DNA of 64,000 nucleotides from Antedon bifida (Eukaryota > Echinodermata > Crinoidea > Comatulida > Antedonidae). A program made the translations under genes and the position numbers. The stretch is taken from positions 23,407,665 to 23,471,664 of the forward strand of contig OY727100.1 of NCBI GenBank assembly GCA_963402885.1, written 5' to 3'. Position 1 is the first letter of the stretch. Each line of letters opens with the position of its first letter. The notes below the pieces were generated by a model that saw only the letters and a program-made list of their open reading frames with translations, had not been told where the DNA came from and searched no databases. Below, piece after piece: positions 47,579 to 58,251 of this stretch.

Positions 47579-49114
47579 CTTATCATCAAATCTCCCTATG
47601 TAATTTTATAATACTATTCCCCACAATATATTCCGATTCTTTATGGCGTATATTTAATTTGATCTTTATTAATTTGCAGTATAATTTTTATTTTTTAACT
47701 ACTGTACCTTTCACACGCGCGGTCCGTTCCTAAAATAAACAAAAAACTAAAATGGCTATGACTAAAGGCCAACTTAAGCTCCAGTCCTACTATAGTATCT
47801 GTTTTTTTCTTCCGTCTTCCAAAGGGACACTGTATTGATTAATGTTGAAACCAAGTTGCAGCAAGGTGAACTTATCATAAACCCGGAAATAACTTGACCA
47901 CCAAGAATTGAAATTGAGTAGAAAATCTACTGTTGAAATCATAAATGTTGTTAAAAAACTCTTTATAATATCTTGCTAAGATAGAAATATGGAAAAATAG
48001 CGTCGAACTGCACATTAATGTTATCAAATCTACGTTTCGCGGTACATCTGAGATAGATAAGGTAGGTATCCAAGGCGGAGATTTGTACCGAAGTTTTTGC
48101 ATTGTGCTCGCCTATGTCAGAATTAACCATAATTTATATATAGATGCATTATCATGCATATAACCTCTTGATTCTGTCACAATCTTTATTTATTTCTTTA
48201 TTTATTTATTTATTCTTTCCTTAGCATTATCGTGATATCAGTTTCATCTAGCTAAGTCATTTTTTCAGAGTATATTCCTTATGGCCAGGAATCGATGTGG
48301 TTATGTTTTCACGGTGCGCAATCATAAATTTAATGAAATCACGTTTGTAATCATATCTTCACAAGCATGAATCACTTTTAAACAAAATTTGGTACTCATA
48401 AATTTCAGGGCATATTTCATCATATGGCAATATAATTACGTGCATAGCGCATATAACGCATGCGTACACGCGCTTAAATGTTTTAAAATTGTCAAAATTT
48501 ATTTTCGATAAAATTAGAGTACGTTTCAGGCAATTATATACGTTTAAAAAATTGCCATGAGTGCGCAGAATTTTGCGCGATTTCTGTTTTACAACCTTTC
48601 TTTAATAATATCATATTTGATTCACTTTTCAACTCGAAATACAAGCACGTCAAAAGTGACAGGCTACGCACGTATAAGTTAACAAAATAGTGAAAATATG
48701 CTAAATTTTAAAATTAATATATATCGTCAAAATGCTGGGGAACACTTATTTTTTATTTCATTTTCTTGAAGTGTATGTATCATATGTATGATTTATTATG
48801 AAATTAAGAGAACAAAAGTTGATTAAGTCATAATTAATTGCATATTGAATTAAAAAAAATTAATTTCGACAATCAAACAAATTATGACATTTTCTTAGGC
48901 CGAAATAACAAACTTAACATTAACTTTCTTTCTTAAGCAGTTCATATATTAAAGTTAAAAGTATATAGTTTGACAGTGCATCATTTTTTTAAATTTTTAA
49001 AGATGTCATCATAGTAACAAATTATAATTCATTGCGGTATGTAATAATCTATCTGCACCAAAGTGGCTACTGAATAGTAAATACACGGAGGAATATTTCT
49101 ACATGTTTAGTAAG

Positions 49115-49185
49115 TTGTGTATGGCTCGGTGGTCTATGCTCGTGTCTATGGCATTCAAGGTACCGAGATCGAGCCTCACTTTGGG
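49115..49185 (+). other. tRNA-like segment (SINE head or tRNA relic)
   Basis: ATGGCTCGGTGGTCTATG resembles a Pol III A box (TRGCNNAGTGG) and GGTACCGAGATCGAGCC, 37 bases on, resembles a B box (GGTTCGANNCC). No clean cloverleaf can be drawn by eye, so it is a tRNA-derived relic at best. It lies within Helitron-like copy D. Confidence 0.35.
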
Positions 49186-50382
49186 AAACGAAACGAAATG
49201 AGATTTTTTTTTATTATTCGTATTGTTTGTTCAATTTTATTTCTTAGTGTATAGATTATACACATGATTTATAATGAAATCTAGATAAAAAGAAACTTAT
49301 GTCTTTATTATTATGTAACAAATGTGGTTTATGACATTATACGCAGAGGGATCTTTGATCAGATTGTGATACCGGCTATTGTATTTGCGTTAGCAAGGTC
49401 CTATCATATATTATAAATAATTAAAGATTCTGAGAAAAACAATGAATCAACATATCTTTTAAAAATCAATTATCTTTATTTAAATCAATGCATATAACCT
49501 ATAATTCGTCATAGTGACGAATTAAATCTAGTTATATTTATTTTTTTAATATATTTAAATATAGTTATGATACATACTGTAGTATTGACAATGTAGCTAT
49601 GAACACTTCTCCTTTTTTCTATAACACTTTCACACACTAACCATCAAGTTGCTTACCAGTTATTATTAACACTTGTACATTTATTGTTTCTTAATTAATT
49701 TTCAGTATATTACCAGGTGGTTTAGAATTTGTGCCTGTAGATATTGAAGTATTATTATATTTTCCCGGATTCTGCAAGCCTTGTGCTTGCGAGTAAAACA
49801 AAGGAAATGTGCATAAAATGTATATCCAAGTATTTATTCATAAGCCCTCACAATGATCATCAATTACATAATACGAGTCACCGTTCATTCGGTATAATAA
49901 TAAATCATATAAGCAAATACACTAAATATAAAAACATCAAAATATGGCCATGGCACAATAATTATTGCTAAGTAAACAAAAGTATACTTGCGATCAGGCA
50001 GTAGGACAATAATAAATAGATGCATAACAGCTCCGCTCATCTATCTTCTCACAAGCCATGGCTTGACCCATCAGCAACCACAACCTGGAACCTCAGTCAA
50101 TGCTGATGATGATACTCATTCAGTACCCGTTCAAAAAGCTCTTAAAATAATAACCCAAAATTCTAAATAGTGTGCACATATACAATTAAGTCAACACACA
50201 ATCATACTCAAATGATTAAGGTAATTAATGGCTAAATACAGTTTCCAATTACATTATGTACTCACTGTCACAACAGCGATACATACAGGAATAGAGTGTA
50301 CTCTCAACAGCAGAACACGAATTCGCCAACAATTTTACCGACACCAGCAACACAGCATGCTCGGCTGCCTACTCGAAATACA

Positions 50383-52054
50383 CTAAACCAAAACCCTTCC
50401 TCTAGCCATACAATATGACTTGCCATGCACAGTGCTGCCTACTGTACTCTGCACTAAACCAAAACCCTTCCTCTAGCCATACAATATGACTTGCCATGCA
50501 CAGTGCTGCCTACTGTATTCTGCACTAAACCAAAACCCTTCCTCTAGCCATACAATATGACTTGCCATGCACAGTGCTGCCTACTGTATTCTGCACTAAA
50601 CCAAAACCCTTCCTCTAGCCATACAATATGATTTGCCATGCACAGTGCTGCCTACTGTACTCTGCACTAAACCAAAACCCTTCCTCTAGCCATACAATAT
50701 GACTTGCCATGCACAGTGCTGCCCACTGTACTCTGCACTAAACCAAAACCCTTCCTCTAGCCATACAATATGACTTGCCATGCACAGTGCTGCCTACTGT
50801 ATTCTGCACTAAACCAAAACCCTTCCTCTAGCCATACAATATGATTTGCCATGCACAGTGCTGCCTACTGTATTCTGCACTAAACCAAAACCCTTCCTCT
50901 AGCCATACAATATGATTTGCCATGCACAGTGCTGCCTACTGTACTCTGCACTAAACCAAAACCCTTCCTCTAGCCATACAATATGACTTGCCATGCACAG
51001 TGCTGCCTACTGTACTCTGCACTAAACCAAAACCCTTCCTCTAGCCATACAATATGACTTGCCATGCACAGTGCTGCCTACTGTATTCTGCACTAAACCA
51101 AAACCCTTCCTCTAGCCATACAATATGATTTGCCATGCACAGTGCTGCCTACTGTACTCTGCACTAAACCAAAACCCTTCCTCTAGCCATACAATATGAC
51201 TTGCCATGCACAGTGCTGCCTACTGTACTCTGCACTAAACCAAAACCCTTCCTCTAGCCATACAATATGACTTGCCATGCACAGTGCTGCCTACTGTACT
51301 CTGCACTAAACCAAAACCCTTCCTCTAGCCATACAATATGACTTGCCATGCACAGTGCTGCCTACTGTACTCTGCACTAAACCAAAACCCTTCCTCTAGC
51401 CATACAATATGACTTGCCATGCACAGTGCTGCCTACTGTATTCTGCACTAAACCAAAACCCTTCCTCTAGCCATACAATATGACTTGCCATGCACAGTGC
51501 TGCCTACTGTACTCTGCACTAAACCAAAACCCTTCCTCTAGCCATACAATATGACTTGCCATGCACAGTGCTGCCTACTGTATTCTACACTAAACCAAAA
51601 CCCTTCCTCTAGCCATACAATATGACTTGCCATGCACAGCTGCCTACTGTATTCTGCACTAAACCAAAACCCTTCCTCTAGCCATACAATATGACTTGCC
51701 ATGCACAGCTGCCTACTGTACTCTGCACTAAACCAAAACCCTTCCTCTAGCCATACAATATGACTTGCCATGCACAGCTGCCTACTGTACTCTGCACTAA
51801 ACCAAAACCCTTCCTCTAGCCATACAATATGACTTGCCATGCACAGTGCTGCCTACTGTATTCTACACTAAACCAAAACCCTTCCTCTAGCCATACAATA
51901 TGACTTGCCATGCACAGCTGCCTACTGTATTCTGCACTAAACCAAAACCCTTCCTCTAGCCATACAATATGACTTGCCATGCACAGCTGCCTACTGTACT
52001 CTGCACTAAACCAAAACCCTTCCTCTAGCCATACAATACGACTTGCCATGCACA
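50383..52054. repeat. Minisatellite, about 23 units of 71 (some 69) bases
   Basis: Unit: CACTAAACCAAAACCCTTCC, TCTAGCCATACAATATGACT, TGCCATGCACAGTGCTGCCT, ACTGTACTCTG. Variants differ at ACTGTA(C/T)TCTG and GA(C/T)TTGCC. A shorter form lacks two bases (CACAGCTGCC) and makes 69-base units near the right end. On the reverse strand these in-frame units give repeats of MASHIVWLEEGFWFSAEYSR, an artefact of unit length divisible by three. Confidence 0.95.
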
Positions 52055-52073
52055 GCCGGATTATACTATATAA

Positions 52074-52331
52074 CGTAAATCTTCTAATAGTAACCCACAC
52101 TCTAATAGTAACCCCCCCTTCTACTAGTAACCCACCTTATAAGTCAATCTATAACAATAACCCACTATTGAAAAAATGATTGGTCGTTTATGATGCAGTC
52201 GTATTTCAATGCCTAATTCAAGATTAGTACTAGTAACCCACTACTCTAATAGTAACCCCTCTTCTAATAGTAACCCACCCTAAAAAACAATCAAAGAATA
52301 ATAACACAGGGTTACAATTAGAAGATTTACG
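52074..52331. mobile_element. MITE with CGTAAATCTTCTAATAGTAA ends
   Basis: The left end CGTAAATCTTCTAATAGTAA is the inverted match of TTACAATTAGAAGATTTACG at the right, with one mismatch. The 258-base body carries extra TAATAGTAACCC copies. Its right half recurs at 63572 on, as part of the duplicated transmembrane-exon segment. Confidence 0.7.
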
Positions 52332-52635
52332 GTAGTAGAGTAAACAAGTGTGACATGCCAATAATTACTGGTTTTACGGCACTTCTATCTTTAGTGGCTC
52401 CGAATTATTGTACAATTGCAGGTTTTCATAACAGCGATTGTGCCCCGTTTTCCCTGATTATTACGAAATCGAAATTGCAATGCATTCCAACGGCAGTATG
52501 AGTTAGCATGCATGAGACCTATGTTTACTGACAAATTCCAATTGGGAGTGAAATTACCTTACAGAAATGAGAAATTCCATCCAATAGACCTTTTGTAACT
52601 TGAAAAATGTTGTATGTTTTTTTTCTTCTTAATAG

Positions 52636-52728
52636 ACCAACACTGTGAAGATTGGGAAATAGCCTTAATCATCATTGGAGCTATTCTTGGTTGTAACATC
52701 GTCTGTATTGTAACCTGGGTAACAATAA
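52636..52728 (+). CDS. Transmembrane exon 1
   Basis: Phase 1-1, 93 bases, acceptor TTAATAG and donor AGTAAGTA. Encodes DQHCEDWEIALIIIGAILGC then NIVCIVTWVTI, an acidic membrane-proximal stub and a 20-22 residue span. The following intron donor keeps phase 1, so a further exon must supply the cytoplasmic side. Confidence 0.75.
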
Positions 52729-52799
52729 GTAAGTATAGAATCTTGTTTTTATAGCATTGAGAGTTTAAAAAAAAAGATAAAATAATTTTTGTATCACCG

Positions 52800-52925
52800 T
52801 ACTGACGCGGCTATAAGCCCATACTCTGGTATAAGCCCAACCCCCAATTTTTGACCAAATTTCATGCAAAATGTGGCACTTTGGTATAAGCCCACCCATT
52901 AATTAAAAAATCTACAGTAGGTGCC
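52800..52925. repeat. Short tandem phrases GGTATAAGCCCA
   Basis: GGCTATAAGCCCATACTCTG, GGTATAAGCCCAACCCCCAA and GGTATAAGCCCACCCATTAA occur within 90 bases. Function and family unknown. Confidence 0.5.
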
Positions 52926-53202
52926 GTAAAGGTGCCTTATGTTGGGAGTTGATAAATTAGCATCATTTTCAAAATTAAAAATACAAATAATTTCATCAAC
53001 ATAATGATTGTAGAATAGAGCTGTCGTAACATACAGTCAACATTTGCCGCCACTCTATCAATTTGATCGTCCATTTGTAAATATATATATTTGTGAATAC
53101 TGTAACAACATGTAAATATGTAATATAAGTAATTCATCAATAATACAATTTAATATTACTTTAAAGCATCGTATACTTTATTTACAAAACATGTTACTAT
53201 AA

Positions 53203-54317
53203 TACCCCTTTTACACTATAACCGTAACAGCGGTTTAACCCCGCAGTTGTTAGTACACCGGGCCGTTCAACGCCGGTGTTGTGGGTTTTATTGACTTGTG
53301 TAAATGGGAAATTGCAACCACCCCGGTTCTTGCTCTCCCAGGGGTGAAACAAATGTTTTCCAGTGTACCTTCTTTGGAGTAGTCGAATCTACACCGGAGA
53401 CATGAAGTGTAAACCGTTTTTGTGGTTCAACACCGAGCTGTTAAAGGTCATTGATGTGAAAATGTAACATGTTGTCACAGAAATACAATATATTATTATG
53501 CAAACAAAATAGGTTTTTTGATTAAAATACCTTTTTTTTTGCTTAAAATAATAATTGTACGATATTGTGCAGTTCGTTATTTTCTTTTAAAGGCACAAAA
53601 ACATTTGTGATTTTTCTTTTCTGCTGAAAATATTGAAATTGTTCATGTGCATTCTACCTTACCAGAAAGCCTAAAATAATGTAATATTGGTGTATTAACT
53701 CTACCCTGGCTGATTCTATGTAGGCCTAATTATTGAAAAAGGAAAAAAAATATATAATACTGACGTCTCAATGGATGAAAATGATATCTTTTTTAGGAAC
53801 TGAAAAAGTACCATACAATAATAAATTTTCCTTCATTGATACATTGTTATGCTAATTAACAAATACATTTTTTCTTTTAAATACCTACCGTACCTGCTCT
53901 AGTTTTACGCCAACCTAACAATTTAAGGCTTATTTAATGTATGTAAAGTCTACAAGGCGGAAATGCAGTCATTTTAAAAAGAAAAGTAATTGTTAATGTT
54001 TAAAATAATAAATGATCTTAATAGCCACAAAGAAAATTTAACACTGGACTACATTCAAAATTAAATAAATTGTGTGTAAATTCGGATTATTATGTTTTGA
54101 TATGGGATTTGTTGATATGTTCCAGTTTTTAAACGTTTAAACCGTAAAATAGTCAATTAAGTTCCACTTGCTTGCAGTACTGATTTGATTGACAGCACGA
54201 GGGTAATCGAGTAAATGAGCGCAACTCGAGTTCATCAGTTTTTTTGGCTAGTGTAAATGGAAATTGCCTCCGAGTTCAACTCATGTTCCTCTCCCAGTCG
54301 ATAGTGTAAAAAGGGTA
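53203..54317. mobile_element. 1.1-kb TIR element with TAA flanks
   Basis: The left end TACCCCTTTTACACTAT and right end ATAGTGTAAAAAGGGTA are inverted matches with one mismatch, flanked by TAA (53200-53202 and 54318-54320). Subterminal GTGTAAATGGRAAATTGC phrases are shared by both sides. No transposase. It splits the intron between transmembrane exons 1 and 2. Confidence 0.7.
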
Positions 54318-54643
54318 TAAGTTAGTTTATTCATATCTTGGGTTCATGGTCACCACCAGATAGACTGTCTTCATCAGTATCTATGAATGGATGACTAGTT
54401 TAGAGTAGGATCGCTAGTAGACCAAATCCTGTGAATCAGGAACTATTTTACACAAAAATTCTTGTGTTCCAATCAGGGAAAATAAGTTCCGAAACACAGT
54501 TACAGTTACAGATTGTGAAGTATCATATTATTTGTACACATTATAATTAGTTACTATAATCTTGTGGTCATCACAGATGTCAGAGATTCCATCTAATAGA
54601 CCTTTTGGTAGCTTCAACAATTTTGTGTTTTTTTTTTTAACAG

Positions 54644-54733
54644 ACAAGGACTGGAAATGTTGGGAAATCTGGTTAATCTTCATTTTAGGTGTTATTGCTT
54701 TCATCATCTTGACTATAGTCTGGTTTTGTCAAA
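54644..54733 (+). CDS. Transmembrane exon 2
   Basis: Phase 1-1, 90 bases. Encodes NKDWKCWEIWLIFILGVIAF then IILTIVWFCQ, the same layout as transmembrane exon 1 (short polar stub with CWE/DWE, then a hydrophobic span). The 60 bases before it (GAGATTCCATCTAATAGACC, TTTTGGTAGCTTCAACAATT) match the intron before exon 1, so exon and upstream intron were duplicated together. Confidence 0.7.
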
Positions 54734-54859
54734 GTAAGTGAATCTTAAAACTTTGAAGAAAACAAATGTTTAAAGAAGGCAGAGTAGGACTACCACAATC
54801 TAAGCTTATTTACAACTTGTAAATTAAAGTTAAAAAGTGTCCATCAGGTGTCAATTATT

Positions 54860-55240
54860 TTTTATTTTTGTGGTACCGCAACACCTGGACTTCTTTTCAA
54901 AATAGTATGGGTTTCTTTTCGAGATCGACTATTTGAATATCAAAGGAAAAAGGTGATTTAATGCCAAAAACTCCAAGAATCATACATTCATTTTATAGTT
55001 TATAATGGTATTTTTATCACAAATATGTCAAATTGTCCGGTAATGTCTAAAAAAATCCTATTGTAGTAGCAATTCACAAAATTTACAGCATTCATTTTGA
55101 AAAGAAGCCCCTCTTTAGTTTGCAAAAGTAATCTCGAAAATAAACCCATCTCGAAAATAAGCCCATCTTGAAAATAGCCTACTCATGAGTACTAAAAATA
55201 GAAGAAGCCCATGGGCTTCTTTTTTAGATTTTACAGTAGG
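54860..55240. repeat. Imperfect inverted repeat region (possible MITE)
   Basis: ACTTCTTTTCAAAATAGTAT and GGGTTTCTTTTCGAGATCG on the left face TTTTGAAAAGAAGCCCC and TCTCGAAAATAAACCCATCT on the right. GAAAATAAGCCCATCT is repeated nearby. Ends are not sharp. Confidence 0.5.
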
Positions 55241-55282
55241 TTAAAAAAACATCTATGGTATATTATTACCTTCACTTCACAG

Positions 55283-55381
55283 ATAAGGAGATTGGAGAAA
55301 GGAGATGGAGAATTGTGTTAGTTATCACTTGTTTAGTCTGGAATGCTGTGATCATTGGTATTGCAATCTGGTCTATAACAA
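55283..55381 (+). CDS. Transmembrane exon 3
   Basis: Phase 1-1, 99 bases, acceptor CTTCACAG and donor AGTAAGTG. Encodes NKEIGERRWRIVLVITCLVW then NAVIIGIAIWSIT. A basic GERRWR precedes the span, unlike the acidic stub of exon 1. If used alone, topology should stay type I because of the upstream signal peptide. Confidence 0.65.
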
Positions 55382-55734
55382 GTAAGTGAATCATGAAATG
55401 CTTGTAAAGTACTGCTAGAGTAACACATTTCATTAGTCAATCCAAATTATTGGATATAGTCAAGACTGATACTGTAGGATTAAACACCATCAGTGGTGTA
55501 CGCAGGATTTAATTTAGGCTGGTGCGATTTAATGTAAATGGGACTCATTCTGTAGTCTATTGAGTATTGAACTCAATTATTTCACCATTGTTGTGGCTGA
55601 TTCAACCAGCTATCATTTTGACTCGGACACTACTAGTCCTACGGTAGTTTGTTCATCTACCTTGCCATATTGCTACTGATATTCCGCTATTTCTACTGTC
55701 GTTCATCAATTCAATGGCTAGTTCCAGTTCTCTA

Positions 55735-56774
55735 GATCAACACGGAAGAATGCTAAAGGCGACAGTGCACCTGGTGACGAAAATGCTACTGCTGTAGTCA
55801 GCTCGGATCAACCTAAAAAAAATCAACACAATGGTGACTCAACGCATGATTTATATTAGCAGGTGTGAAAAAACTGATCGACTCGGAACTACGAAGATGC
55901 TTAGCAGAGGATTCTAATTTTGTTTTAACAATAGCCGAAGCGGTATCCGACGCAATTTAAGAAAAATTGATCGGTAAGATTACAGACCTTATTAGAGATT
56001 CTGTTCAATTTGATATTGCCAACGCTAACGATAAAATAGGCCATCTAGAGGAAAGATTAATAGTCTTGAAGAAAAACTAGATGATGCCGAACAGTATTCT
56101 CGGCGTAACTGCTTAATTCTTTATGGGGTACCTGAAACCAATAATGAAAATACTGATAATGAAGCGTGTAGTGTATTTAAAGACAACCTCAATGTATCAG
56201 TTGACTCTGCCGACATAGACAGGTCTCATAGACTGGGGCCTAAAAGAGAACCGGACCCCAAGAAGAAGAAAAATAATAGGCCTATTATAATTAAATTCTC
56301 CAATTACAATAAGCGAAACGAGGTTTTTAAGGCCAAAAAAGGTTTTAAAAACTCGCCATACTTTGTACATGAGAATTTAACCATGAAACGCTCGCAGCTG
56401 TTGCGTGAGGTGAAAACCAAATATGCAGACGCTATCAAGTCCACCTGGACATTAGATGGAAAAATACACATACTTACGCACACTATGAAAAGAATCGTCG
56501 GCGAAACGAGGTTTTTAAGGCCAAAAAAGGTTTTAAAAACTCGCCATACTTTGTACATGAGAATTTAACCATGAAATGCTCGCAGCTGTTGCGTGAGGTG
56601 AAAACCAAATATGCAGACGCTATCAAGTCCACCTGGACATTAGATGGAAAAATACACTATGAAAAGAATCGTCGTCTGTACGCGCTCGGATCTATCTCGG
56701 CATGCTCAAGACCTGATGAAGTGAAGCGGCTACTTTGTTCCATTTCAGGCCCAGCTAGAAAACTAATTTACTGA
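55735..56774 (+). pseudogene. ORF1 of the old LINE, decayed
   Basis: A basic N-terminus is followed by coiled-coil sequence (LEERL, LEEKLDDAEQYSRR), an RRM-like NCLILYGVPETNNENTD, then DIDRSHRLGPKREP and RPIIIKFSNYNKRNEVFKAK. This is the LINE ORF1 nucleic-acid-binding layout (coiled coil, RRM, C-terminal domain). At least two stops (for example after HDLY near 55857) and a frame change near 56055 break it, and a 188-base internal duplication disrupts the C-terminal domain. Confidence 0.7.
56313..56663 (+). repeat. 188-base internal tandem duplication in the LINE ORF1
   Basis: GCGAAACGAGGTTTTTAAGG through GAAAAATACAC occurs at 56313 and again at 56501. The first copy has about 12 extra bases (ATACTTACGCAC) before its end; otherwise only single-base changes are seen. 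Confidence 0.85.
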
Positions 56775-58251
56775 AAACCGGAATCTGAGTTTTTTTTTTC
56801 GCCTAATTTATTCTTGATTTGATCTGAGACAAACTTGATTCATCAGATACTGTACTTTTTTAATTTTGGATATTTATAGAAGACTTGATTATGTTTCATT
56901 TATGTTTTAAATGCCCTTATGTTCTAAGCATTTCGTTTATATGTCCTGTTCTATGTTTTTTGTATGTATGTCTAGTCACTAGTAGTTTGGTTTATACAAA
57001 TAAGCACAAATATATAATTTATACATTTACATATATTGAATCCACATGAATTGTTTTATCTGCTGTATGAACGTTAATTCTGATTTTAAAAAATGTATTA
57101 ATTGCAATAATATGGTAAAATTGTATAATATCATTTGAGGCTAATTATTTAGCATTCTTTAATGAACTTTATTACTGATGATGATACATTTGAGGCTCCC
57201 ATTTATATCCTCGACAATTATATCACCCCTACTAAGTTCTCTGAAAAATTTACAGGTATTATGTCACACTCTTTGTCTGTTCTAAATTTTAACATCAGAT
57301 CACTAAAAAAGAATTTTGTGGAATTTGAACAAGTTCTTAATACTTTGGGAAATTTTAAAATTATAGGTCTTACTGAAATTTGGAACATTCAAAATCCATC
57401 TCTTTAATTTGAACTCGTATTCATTTGAATACAAATGCAGAGAACAGGGTAGGAGTGGTGGAGTAGGTATTTATGTTCACTCTTCTCTCAATTATAGTCT
57501 GCTTGATTATACAATAGCTAACTCAGAATCATTGTGGTTGGAATTGTTTGATGATGCGAACAAATTTATTGTTGGTGTTATATACAGGCAAAATAATACA
57601 GACCTAACTGAGTTTTATAACAGTGTTTTAGATATACTAAATAATAATAAAATTGAAAAAAATAATTGTATTATATTGGGCGACTTTAATTTTGATGTTT
57701 TAAATTCTTCTGTTAATGTAGACTCATTTATTGATAAACTTAATTGTTTAAATATACACAACCTAATTGAAACTCCGTCCAGGGTCACTAAAGATACTTG
57801 TACTTTAATTGACCAATGTTTTTAATACAAATATATATAGTGGTTCAATTGTCTGCGATATTTCTGATCACTTCCCTGTTTTTTCAATATTTGAAAATAT
57901 TGTTTCAAGTGAAAAAATTGATTCTATTTATATGATTTTAGTAACTTTAATACAAATGCATTTATTTATGACATATCTAATATATCATGGGATGAAGTTT
58001 ATATGTCTAAAGATGTCTTTGTCTAAAGATGTCAGCCAGTCTGACTGGCTGCGCTCATGTACGGGCTGCACATTCGCTACTCTAGACTAATATGTAATAG
58101 AATTTCATGAGACGACGAAATAAAGTAGATAGTTTGTACTGATGATGATAGTTGTTACCAAGATATTGTAGCGCTATTTAATTTGTATCAGGAAGGTGGA
58201 TTTAACTTGCTTTTGAAACTCTTAATTGAGTAACGGTAAGCCTAACTAACT

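Larger units (their letters stand above)
47069..49531 (+). mobile_element. Helitron-like non-autonomous element, copy D
   Basis: Ends with hairpin AATTCGTCATAGTGACGAATT and CTAG at 49528-49531 before T, like copies A-C. The left part near 47085-47102 has GCTCGCTTCGCTCGC, a possible 5' hairpin; the exact start is not fixed. The body has CACGCGTGCGCA-type phrases shared with copies B and C (48.4-48.7 kb). No gene inside. Confidence 0.5.

Noticed and set aside
51538-52100. Reverse-strand open frames with repeated MASHIVWLEEGFWFSAEYSR
   Set aside because: They exist only where the minisatellite unit is 69 bases and so keeps frame. The same DNA in 71-base units has no frame. Not a protein-coding gene.
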